Assembly: GCF_000993785.3 (NCBI RefSeq)
Contig: NZ_CP009922.3
Location: 2,728,001-2,792,000, forward strand
DNA from: Streptomyces xiamenensis
GTDB lineage: Bacteria; Actinomycetota; Actinomycetes; Streptomycetales; Streptomycetaceae
Length of the DNA: 64,000 nt
Direction of reading: 5' to 3'
In this document: positions 57,470 through 64,000 of the stretch, one piece after another
Layout of the letters: each line of letters starts with the position of its first letter
Position numbering within the stretch: the stretch's first letter is position 1
The notes under the pieces: model-generated
Told to the model about the DNA's origin: nothing
Seen by the model: only the letters and a program-made list of their open reading frames with translations
Database searches by the model: none
Made by a program: the position numbers and the translations under genes

Positions 57470-58393
57470 TCAGCCCAGCAGGGCGGCCACGACCACCAGC
57501 ACCGGGATGGCCAGCACCGTCGACAGCAGGATCGACTCCCGGGCCAGCCGCACCCCCACCTGGTAGCGGGAGGCGTAGGTGAACAGGTTCTGCGCGGCCG
57601 GCAGCGCGGAGGTCACCACGACGTGGAAGACATCGGTGGCCCCGAGCCCGAAGACCCCGGCGGCCACCGCCCAGGCCACCACCGGCATGCCCACCGACTT
57701 CAGGGCGACGGACAGCAGCATCGGCCAGCGGTCGTCCCCCTGCCCCGGCAGGCTGCTGCCGTGCAGCGAGATCCCGAACGCCAGCAGCACGGCGGGCACC
57801 GCCATGTTGCCGATGAGCACCGCGGGCTCCAGCAGCTGCTCGGGCACCGTCCAGCCGGAGCCCGCCACCGCGACGCCGGCGAGCGCGCTGATCACCACGG
57901 GGTTGCGGAACGGGGTCAGCACCCGCTGCCACACCGGGGTGCCCGCGCTGCCCCCGCCCGACAGGTCGAGCACGGTCAGCGCCACCGGCATGACGATGAG
58001 CTGCTGGAAGAGCAGCACCGGCGCGACCAGGGTGGCGTCGTTCAGCACGTACACCGCGATGGGGATGCCGAGGTTGCCCGCGTTCACGTAGCTGGAGCAC
58101 AGCGCGCCGATGGTGGTGCGGCCCACCCCCCAGCCGCGTATCGCGCCGAGCGCGATGAAGACGGCCGCGACCGCGCACGTCGAGATGGCGGTGACCAGCA
58201 GCGGGGTGGAGAAGATGACGCCCAGATCGGCGCCGGCGAGGGTGGTGAACAGCAGCGCGGGGGTGGCGACGTAGAAGGCGAGCTTGGTGAGGACCTCCCG
58301 CCCGTTCTCGCCGAGCGATCCCCGCCATCCGAGCAGATAGCCGGTGCCGATCACGCTGGCGATGATCGCGAACCCTGTGATCACACCACCCAT
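57470..58393 (-). CDS. AEC family transporter (auxin efflux carrier fold)
   Basis: A 307-aa membrane protein with about ten hydrophobic helices in two five-helix halves, matching the AEC/BASS fold. Typical pieces are LTKLAFYVATPALLFTTLAGAD, SSYVNAGNLGIPIAVYVLND and PAAQNLFTYASRYQ. The substrate is unknown; bacterial members move malonate, malate or similar anions. The ATG at 58393 follows a TTGACC-18-CATAGT promoter by 7 nt, so the transcript is probably leaderless. Confidence 0.92.
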   Translation of the reverse strand: MGGVITGFAIIASVIGTGYLLGWRGSLGENGREVLTKLAFYVATPALLFTTLAGADLGVIFSTPLLVTAISTCAVAAVFIALGAIRGWGVGRTTIGALCSSYVNAGNLGIPIAVYVLNDATLVAPVLLFQQLIVMPVALTVLDLSGGGSAGTPVWQRVLTPFRNPVVISALAGVAVAGSGWTVPEQLLEPAVLIGNMAVPAVLLAFGISLHGSSLPGQGDDRWPMLLSVALKSVGMPVVAWAVAAGVFGLGATDVFHVVVTSALPAAQNLFTYASRYQVGVRLARESILLSTVLAIPVLVVVAALLG

Positions 58394-58400
58394 GCGGGCA

Positions 58401-58430
58401 ACTATGTGTCGTGTACATCTAATAGGTCAA
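58401..58430 (-). promoter_or_regulatory. Leaderless promoter of the AEC transporter gene
   Basis: On the minus strand TTGACC (58430-58425), 18 bp, CATAGT (58406-58401), ending 7 nt before ATG 58393. The spacer contains ATGTACACGACACAT, a weak dyad that a GntR-type regulator could use. Confidence 0.6.
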
Positions 58431-58503
58431 TGTGATCTCAACTACCGGGACGCACCGCTGACCTGCGTGACAGCACCGAGTCGGACGCCTACCGTCACCC
58501 TCC

Positions 58504-59925
58504 GTGCACAAAAGAATGCGTACGATCATCGCGCCGCTGGCCGTCCTCCCCCTCCTGCTCGGGCTCGCCCCCGAAACCCCCCGGGCCGCCGAGGCCCCCG
58601 GCCCCGGCGACCACCTCGCCGAGGTCCTCGCCGAGCGGACCACCGCCGAGGGCGCCCTGCGCCATCTGACCGCCCTCCAGCGGATCGCCGACGCCTCCGG
58701 CGGACACCGCGAGGCCGGCAGCACGGGCCACGAGCGCTCGGCGCGCTACGCCACCGCGCTGCTGGAGGCGGCCGGCTACCGGGTCAGCCACCAGCCCTTC
58801 ACCTTCTCCCACCGGGAGACCACCGCCGAACGCCTCACCCTCACCGGCGACGGGGAGCGCGCCGTCCCCGTGCGGGCCCTCACGTACACCGCGAACACCC
58901 CGCCCGGCGGGCTGACGGCCCCGCTCGCCGTCGCCGGGGGCGAGGGCTGCGCGCCCGGCGACTTCGCGGGCGACACGTACCGGGGCCGGATCGCCCTGAT
59001 CGCCCGCGGCACCTGCACCTTCGCCGAGAAGGCCGCCCACGCGGCGGCGGCGGGCGCGGTGGCCGCCCTCGTCCACGACAACGTCCCCGGCGACACCCCC
59101 TTCACCGGCAGCCTCAGCGACCCGGACGCCGGGGTGATCCCGGTCGGCGGCCTCACCCTGGCGGACGGCCGCGAGCTGGCGGCGGCGGACGGGGCGACCG
59201 TCCACCTGGAGCTGGAACAGCTCGCCGAGGAGCGCGAGACCTTCAACGTCATCGCCGAGAGCCGGGGCGGCGACCCCGACCGGGTGGTGATGGCGGGCGC
59301 CCACCTGGACTCGGTGCGCGAGGGCCCCGGCATCAACGACAACGGCTCCGGCACGGCCGGCGTCCTGGAGACCGCCCTGCGGCTGGCCGAGCACCACCGC
59401 GGCGGCGGCGCCACCGTACGGTTCGCGCTGTGGTCCGCGGAGGAGTGGGGGCTGCTCGGCTCCCGCCACTACGTGGCCGGGCTCAGCGGCGCCGAGCGGG
59501 ACACGATCTCCGTCTATCTGAACTTCGACATGATCGCCTCCCCCAACCACGCCCTGTTCGTCTACGACGGGAGCGAGGGGCCGGCCGGCTCGGCCGCGGT
59601 CACGGAGCACCTGGTGACGTCCCTCGCCGAGCAGGGCCTGACCGCCGAACTCACGCCGTTCGGCAGCCGCAGCGACCACGCCCCCTTCGTCGAGGCGGGC
59701 ATCGCGGCCGGCGGCCTGTTCACCGGCGCCGAGGGCCTGAAGACCGAGGCCCAGGCCCGGCTGTGGGGCGGCACCGCGGGCGAACCGTACGATCCCTGCT
59801 ACCACTCCGTCTGTGACGACCTCGGCAATATCGGCCACGAGGCGCTGGCCGCGAACATCCGCGTGATCGCGCGGACGGTCGGTCGTGCCGTGTGGCACCC
59901 GGAAGCGCTCACCACCGCCCCCTGA
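58504..59925 (+). CDS. Secreted M28 family aminopeptidase with PA domain
   Basis: A 473-aa exported zinc aminopeptidase. The signal peptide is at about 1-29 (KRMRTIIAPLAVLPLLLGLA). A protease-associated insert (about 105-210, including CAPGDFAGDTYRGRIALIARGTCTFAEKA) lies before the M28 core. Zinc and catalytic residues are visible in AGAHLDSVREGPGINDNGSG, ALWSAEEWGLLGS, NFDMIAS and YHSVCDD. It resembles the Streptomyces aminopeptidase S type. GTGACA (58467-58472) - 17 bp - TACCGT (58490-58495) ends 8 nt before the GTG, so a leaderless GTG start is likely; ATG 58516 is the alternative. Confidence 0.93.
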   Translation: MHKRMRTIIAPLAVLPLLLGLAPETPRAAEAPGPGDHLAEVLAERTTAEGALRHLTALQRIADASGGHREAGSTGHERSARYATALLEAAGYRVSHQPFTFSHRETTAERLTLTGDGERAVPVRALTYTANTPPGGLTAPLAVAGGEGCAPGDFAGDTYRGRIALIARGTCTFAEKAAHAAAAGAVAALVHDNVPGDTPFTGSLSDPDAGVIPVGGLTLADGRELAAADGATVHLELEQLAEERETFNVIAESRGGDPDRVVMAGAHLDSVREGPGINDNGSGTAGVLETALRLAEHHRGGGATVRFALWSAEEWGLLGSRHYVAGLSGAERDTISVYLNFDMIASPNHALFVYDGSEGPAGSAAVTEHLVTSLAEQGLTAELTPFGSRSDHAPFVEAGIAAGGLFTGAEGLKTEAQARLWGGTAGEPYDPCYHSVCDDLGNIGHEALAANIRVIARTVGRAVWHPEALTTAP

Positions 59926-59981
59926 GGCCGGAAAAAACTGTGCGGCTGCGCGGTGGGGGCCCCGCCCGGTAGGCTCTGCCT

Positions 59982-60287
59982 GTGATCTTCAAGCGCATCG
60001 GAACCGGCCGGCCATACCCTGACCACGGCCGGGAGAACACGCGGCAGTGGGCGGACGTCGCCCCTCGCCCCGTGCGCCTGGACCAGCTGATCACCACCAA
60101 GGGCCAGCTGGACCTGGAAACGCTGCTCGCCGAGGACTCCACCTTCTACGGCGACCTCTTCGCCCATGTCGTGAAGTGGCAGGGCGACCTCTATCTGGAG
60201 GACGGCCTGCACCGGGCGGTCCGCGCCGCGCTCCAGCAGCGCCAGGTCCTGCACGCCCGGGTCCTGGAGATGGACCACCCGCTGTGA
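59982..60287 (+). CDS. Small conserved protein (often labelled VapB-like)
   Basis: A 101-aa protein (IFKRIGTGRPYPDHGRENTRQWADVAPRPVRLDQLITTKGQLDLETLLAEDSTFYGDLFAHVVKW) of a compact alpha/beta type conserved in Streptomyces next to the LytR_C gene. Automated pipelines often call it a VapB antitoxin, but I see no ribbon-helix-helix or AbrB motif and no adjacent PIN-domain toxin. The GTG start follows TAGGCT (59970-59975) by 6 nt, so it is probably leaderless. The function is unknown. Confidence 0.85.
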   Translation: MIFKRIGTGRPYPDHGRENTRQWADVAPRPVRLDQLITTKGQLDLETLLAEDSTFYGDLFAHVVKWQGDLYLEDGLHRAVRAALQQRQVLHARVLEMDHPL

Positions 60288-60377
60288 GGCCGCGGCCGGT
60301 CCGCCGTTCGGGGCCGGTTCCGCCCATCGGTTGATCATTTAGTAGGTCCTGGCGCCGCACATGACTACGCTGCGTCC

Positions 60378-61094
60378 ATGAGCATGCTGACGCCTCCCGG
60401 CATGGGCGGAAAGAAGAACCGCGTCACGGGTGACCGCTACCCCCGGATGCGCCCCCCGCGCCGTCGCCGCCGCACCGTTGCCGTGGCCCTGTCCACCCTC
60501 GCGGTCCTCGGCCTGGTGGGCACCGGCACGCTCCAGCTCATCCGGGTGTTCTCCGCGGACGCGGAGGGCGACGGCACCCGGCCGGCCGCCTCCGGCGTGC
60601 GGGAGTGCGCCACCGACCGGCCCGAAGCCGGGGACGAGGCCGAGGGCGCCTCGGGACCGCTGGCGGAACTGCCGGAGCCCAAGACGATCACCGTCAACGT
60701 CTACAACGCGACCGCCCGAACCGGCCTCGCCCAGCAGACCGCCGACGCGCTCGCCGAACGCGGCTTCACCATCGGCACGGTGGACAACGCCCCCGAGGAG
60801 CTGGACGGCAAGGTCGCGGCGCCCGGGCTGCTGATGGGCGCCGCCGACGCCCAGGAGTCCGGCGCGCTGGCCGTGGTCGGCGCCCAGCTGGCCGGCGCGG
60901 AGCAGGCCGAGGGGGACGCGGCGGCCCCGGCCGCACCCGAGGACGAGGAGCAGGACGAGGAGGCCGCGGCCGGCCCCCAGGTCGACTTCGTCATCGGCGA
61001 GGGCTTCAAGAACCTCTCCGCCCCCCAGGACGCCGCCCGCGCTCTGGAGGAGCTCCGCAAGCCCACGGAAGAGGAGACCGCCCCGGCCTGCTGA
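60378..61094 (+). CDS. LytR C-terminal domain protein, membrane anchored
   Basis: A 238-aa protein with a basic N-terminus (RPPRRRRRTVAVAL), one TM helix at about 33-55 and an external LytR_C domain (ITVNVYNATARTGLAQQTADALAERGFTIGTVDN) that associates with cell-envelope assembly enzymes. An acidic insert (about 180-203) splits the domain before PQVDFVIGEGFK. TACGCT (60366-60371) is 6 nt before ATG 60378, again leaderless-like. It probably works in cell-wall maintenance; the partner is unknown. Confidence 0.9.
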   Translation: MSMLTPPGMGGKKNRVTGDRYPRMRPPRRRRRTVAVALSTLAVLGLVGTGTLQLIRVFSADAEGDGTRPAASGVRECATDRPEAGDEAEGASGPLAELPEPKTITVNVYNATARTGLAQQTADALAERGFTIGTVDNAPEELDGKVAAPGLLMGAADAQESGALAVVGAQLAGAEQAEGDAAAPAAPEDEEQDEEAAAGPQVDFVIGEGFKNLSAPQDAARALEELRKPTEEETAPAC

Positions 61095-61103
61095 CCGGCC
61101 GCG

Positions 61104-61739
61104 TCAGCCGGCCGTCCCGTACAGCCGGTCGCCGGCGTCGCCCAGGCCCGGCACGATGTAGCCCAGCTCGTTCAGCCGCTCGTCGAGCGCCGCCGTCACC
61201 ACCGTGACCGGCGCTCCGGCCAGCTCGCGCTCCATCAGCTCCACGCCCTCCGGGGCGGCCAGCAGACAGATCGCGGTCACGTCGTCGGCGCCGCGCTCGA
61301 TCAGGTCCCGGATCGCCGCCACCAGCGTGCCGCCGGTCGCCAGCATCGGGTCCAGCACGTACACCTGGCGCCCCGACAGGTCCTCGGGCATCCGCGAGGC
61401 GTACGTCGCCGCCTGCAGCGTCTCCTCGTCCCGGACCATCCCCAGGAAGCCCACCTCGGCGGTCGGCAGCAGCCGCACCATGCCATCGAGCATCCCCAGA
61501 CCCGCCCGTATGATCGGCACGACGAGCGGCTTGGGGTGTGACAGGCGCACCCCCGTCGTCGCGGCCACGGGGGTGGTGATGTCCACGAGTTCGGTGCGGA
61601 CGTCACGGGTCGCTTCGTACGCCAGCAGGGTGACCAGCTCGTCAGCCAGCCGCCGGAAGGTGGGGGAATCGGTGCGCTCGTCGCGCAGCGTGGTCAGCTT
61701 GTGCGCCACCAGCGGGTGGTCGACGACATGGGTCCGCAT
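61104..61739 (-). CDS. upp: Uracil phosphoribosyltransferase
   Basis: A 211-aa UPRTase that converts uracil and PRPP to UMP in pyrimidine salvage. It shows [24 protein letters not shown] at the N-terminus, [14 protein letters not shown], and the PRPP-binding [17 protein letters not shown] (about residues 126-142), ending with the uracil-contacting [21 protein letters not shown]. The length matches bacterial Upp. On the minus strand TACTGT (61752-61747) is 7 nt before ATG 61739, indicating a leaderless transcript. It is convergent with the LytR_C gene, 9 bp apart. Confidence 0.98.
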   Translation of the reverse strand: MRTHVVDHPLVAHKLTTLRDERTDSPTFRRLADELVTLLAYEATRDVRTELVDITTPVAATTGVRLSHPKPLVVPIIRAGLGMLDGMVRLLPTAEVGFLGMVRDEETLQAATYASRMPEDLSGRQVYVLDPMLATGGTLVAAIRDLIERGADDVTAICLLAAPEGVELMERELAGAPVTVVTAALDERLNELGYIVPGLGDAGDRLYGTAG

Positions 61740-61887
61740 GAGTGCGACAGTACCGAATGCCCCGGACACTCCGGCTGCCGGGCGGATGCGGAATATTCCG
61801 CGGGTGAACTGCCGGGTTACCCGACAGGGCACCCCTTTTCTGCCACGATGCTGAGTGGCAGAGCCAGACCGAGTGGGGAGAGTCACG

Positions 61888-62451
61888 GTGTACTTCACCG
61901 CACTGCTCGCGCGGACCGATGATGGTTGGGAAGCGAGTGATACCGAGTTCGACGATGTGGAGAGCCTGGACGAGTTGGCCGATCTGGCCCGGGAGGCAGC
62001 TCCCGATGACGACACCGTCCTGGTCTGCATCGAGCAGGAGGGCGTCTGGTTCGGCATCGTCCGGATCGATGGCGAGGACGATCCACGCGTCTTCGTCTCG
62101 GACGCCGCACGGGCCATGCGCAGCGCGTACGGCGAGATCCTGCTGACGGACGAACTGCTGGGCCGGGAGGCGGCGGAAGCCGACATGCTGGCCCTCGATG
62201 ACCTGGACGAGCCCGCGGACGACGAGGTCGGGGCCGGCCGGGACACGGACAACGACGAGACCGGCGCCGGCGGCGCCCTGGACGGCGACACCGATCCGGA
62301 CGAGGTGCCGCGCGGCCCGGTCGGGGACGCGGGCCTGCTGGCCGATCTCGGCATCGACGCCGGGACCGTGCTCACGCTCTCCGCCGACGACGCGCTCGGC
62401 GAGATCGCCGAGACGCTGGGCGCGGCGGATGTGCTGGAGGCCGTCAGGTGA
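61888..62451 (+). CDS. tRNA adenosine deaminase-associated protein
   Basis: A 187-aa acidic protein ([71 protein letters not shown]) typically encoded just upstream of tadA in actinobacteria. A low-complexity Asp/Glu/Gly segment spans about residues 105-145. I choose GTG 61888, which follows GGGGAGAG; GTG 61855 would add 11 residues. The molecular role is unknown; a partner role for the deaminase is inferred from conserved linkage. Confidence 0.88.
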   Translation: MYFTALLARTDDGWEASDTEFDDVESLDELADLAREAAPDDDTVLVCIEQEGVWFGIVRIDGEDDPRVFVSDAARAMRSAYGEILLTDELLGREAAEADMLALDDLDEPADDEVGAGRDTDNDETGAGGALDGDTDPDEVPRGPVGDAGLLADLGIDAGTVLTLSADDALGEIAETLGAADVLEAVR

Positions 62452-62997
<546 letters not shown>

Positions 62998-63007
62998 GCT
63001 TCCGCAC

Positions 63008-63094
63008 GGTAGCGTGTCCGAGCGGCCTAAGGAGCTCGCCTCGAAAGCGAGTGTGGGGGCAACTCCACCGAGGGTTCAAATCCCTCCGCTACCG
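63008..63094 (+). tRNA. tRNA-Ser (anticodon CGA)
   Basis: An 87-nt cloverleaf. The 7-bp acceptor stem pairs GGTAGCG (63008-63014) with CGCTACC (63087-63093), discriminator G 63094. The anticodon stem CTCGC/GCGAG encloses loop CTCGAAA with anticodon CGA at 63042-63044. A long variable arm (GTGGGGGCAACTCCAC region) marks a serine tRNA, and the T arm contains GGTTCAAATCC. No CCA is encoded. Confidence 0.98.
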
Positions 63095-63106
63095 CGTGTG
63101 TGCGAC

Positions 63107-63137
63107 GGGCCCGACCCCCTTCCGGGGGCTCGGGCCC
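63107..63137 (+). terminator. Terminator after tRNA-Ser
   Basis: GGGCCCGACCCCC (63107-63119) pairs with GGGGG (63124-63128) and TCGGGCCC (63130-63137), with a single-base bulge at 63129 and a 4-nt loop. Confidence 0.85.
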
Positions 63138-63166
63138 TCGCCGTATCCGCGGGAGGTGGCGCCGCT

Positions 63167-63337
63167 GTGACGCTGGAACGCACCCGTCGGCTGCTGCTCT
63201 TCGCCCTGCTGGTGTTCGTGCTGTACGCGGTGATCGCGGAGCCGGGGCGGGCGGCGGACTTCGCGGCGATGACGATCGAGGCCGTGTCGGGGGCCGCGCT
63301 CGGGGTGGGCCGGTTGGTGGCCTCCCTGGTCCACTGA
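63167..63337 (+). CDS. Small one-TM membrane protein
   Basis: A 56-aa protein (TLERTRRLLLFALLVFVLYAVIAEPGRAADFAAMTIEAV...) with a basic start and one strong TM helix at about 8-24. GGGAGG lies 10 nt before the GTG. Its place between tRNA-Ser and the sigma factor gene looks like a conserved small gene. The function is unknown. Confidence 0.65.
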   Translation: MTLERTRRLLLFALLVFVLYAVIAEPGRAADFAAMTIEAVSGAALGVGRLVASLVH

Positions 63338-63452
63338 CGCCCGGGGCACGGCGATCAACACGTCGTGCTCAGGTGCTTGCACACAGTGGACATGTCTTGT
63401 GATGCTATGACCGCTTTTGCCGTTGATTGAAACGTGAAAGGTCGGTCGGCTG

Positions 63453-64000
63453 GTGGCGGTGACGCAGACCCGGGGCGCCCAGGCACGGGCGCTGACGCAG
63501 GCGCTGTTCGAGCAACTGGACCGGCTGGAGGCCGGCACCGCCGAGCACGCCCGGGTCCGGGGAGCGCTGATCGAGGCCAATGTGCCGCTGGTGCGGTACG
63601 CGGCCCTGCGCTTCCACAGCCGCAACGAACCGATGGAGGACATCGTCCAGGTCGGGACGATCGGGCTGATCCACGCGATCGACCGGTTCGACCTGGAGCG
63701 GGGGGTGCAGTTCCCCACCTTCGCGATGCCCACCATCGTGGGCGAGATCCGCCGCTACTTCCGTGACAGCGTGCGCTCGGTCCATGTGCCGCGCCGGCTG
63801 CACGAGTTGTGGGCCCAGGTACGGGCGGCCACCGAGGAGCTGACGGTGGCGCTGGGGCGGGACCCGAACCCGGCGGAGATCGCCGAGCGGCTCCAGATCC
63901 CCGAGGAGGACGTGCTGGCCTCGCTGGAGGCGGGCAGCGCGTACCGCGTCTCGTCGCTGGAGGCGGCGCAGGAGCGCGACGACGGGTCCGCCGGGCTGAT
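63453..64000 (+). CDS. SigF/SigB-family RNA polymerase sigma factor (partial)
   Basis: The first 182 residues of a group 3 (SigB/SigF-type) sigma factor. It has region 2 in [68 protein letters not shown] and region 3 in [14 protein letters not shown], then [13 protein letters not shown]. Region 4 lies beyond the window. An in-frame stop at 63435-63437 limits the start to GTG 63453 or 63459. Such sigma factors control stress or late sporulation genes; the neighbourhood resembles the sigF region of Streptomyces. No partner-switch regulator is visible here. Confidence 0.93.
   Translation, partial: MAVTQTRGAQARALTQALFEQLDRLEAGTAEHARVRGALIEANVPLVRYAALRFHSRNEPMEDIVQVGTIGLIHAIDRFDLERGVQFPTFAMPTIVGEIRRYFRDSVRSVHVPRRLHELWAQVRAATEELTVALGRDPNPAEIAERLQIPEEDVLASLEAGSAYRVSSLEAAQERDDGSAGL

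Noticed and set aside
59982..60287. VapB antitoxin of a toxin-antitoxin pair
   Set aside because: No adjacent PIN-domain toxin and no DNA-binding motif typical of VapB. The neighbours are core genes.

Overview
The window is a very GC-rich stretch of actinobacterial chromosome, almost certainly from Streptomyces or a close relative. Evidence for this is the G/C-dominated third codon positions, frequent GTG starts, tight GTGA/ATGA gene overlaps, many apparently leaderless starts (TANNNT 6-8 nt before the start codon), Tat and lipoprotein export signals, and the core block upp / deaminase-associated protein / tadA / tRNA-Ser / SigB-type sigma factor at the right end. I saw no transposase, integrase, CRISPR array or rRNA.

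Layout. 1-1948: an EboC-like UbiA prenyltransferase (cut by the window edge) translationally coupled to an inositol-phosphate-synthase-like enzyme. 2077-11752: a sugar-uptake and oxidation cluster on the minus strand (RbsA/C/B-type ABC importer, Gfo/Idh/MocA oxidoreductase, Tat-exported TIM-barrel epimerase, secreted PQQ-type sugar dehydrogenase with PKD domain), divergent from a ROK regulator. 11893-14285: cold-shock protein, an orphan ATP-grasp enzyme and a small acidic secreted protein. 14705-22131: a four-carbon acid-sugar (threonate/erythronate-type) catabolic locus. It holds a DUF1537 kinase, a PdxA2 dehydrogenase and a DeoR regulator facing an operon with an Nramp-fold transporter whose metal-ligand motifs are replaced, a D-2-hydroxyacid dehydrogenase, an aldo/keto reductase and an HpcH/HpaI aldolase. 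A 12-bp perfect inverted repeat sits between the two operons. 22293-29055: an MMPL transporter with its TetR regulator, a GNAT enzyme, and an MmyB-like regulator divergent from an SDR operon. 29163-33936: a secreted PL11 rhamnogalacturonan lyase, then a TPR protein coupled to a polyprenyl diphosphate synthase under a striking 32-bp dyad.

34243-56110 is the most remarkable part: a compact locus built around an EssC/EccC-type FtsK/SpoIIIE ATPase. Gene order is an ECF sigma factor, a one-TM protein, the 1551-aa ATPase, two WXG100-like small proteins without the W-x-G signature, a 308-aa helical/beta protein, a 3284-aa repetitive giant protein, a beta-helix/AAA+ (EccA-like) fusion, and a membrane-anchored ricin-type lectin. 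EccB, EccD, EccE, mycosin, EsaA, EssA and EssB are not in the window. The divergent promoters of the 308-aa and 3284-aa genes share an ECF-like motif (TGAAC-N17-CGTAG), which suggests that the locus sigma factor controls the putative secreted components. I propose this as a self-contained type VII-like export system with a giant surface or secreted substrate.

56185-64000 returns to housekeeping or ordinary genes: zinc-ribbon protein, GH43-like propeller, AEC transporter, secreted M28 aminopeptidase, two small conserved proteins including a LytR_C protein, upp, tadA with its partner gene, tRNA-Ser(CGA), a small membrane protein and a SigF/SigB-family sigma factor cut by the right edge.
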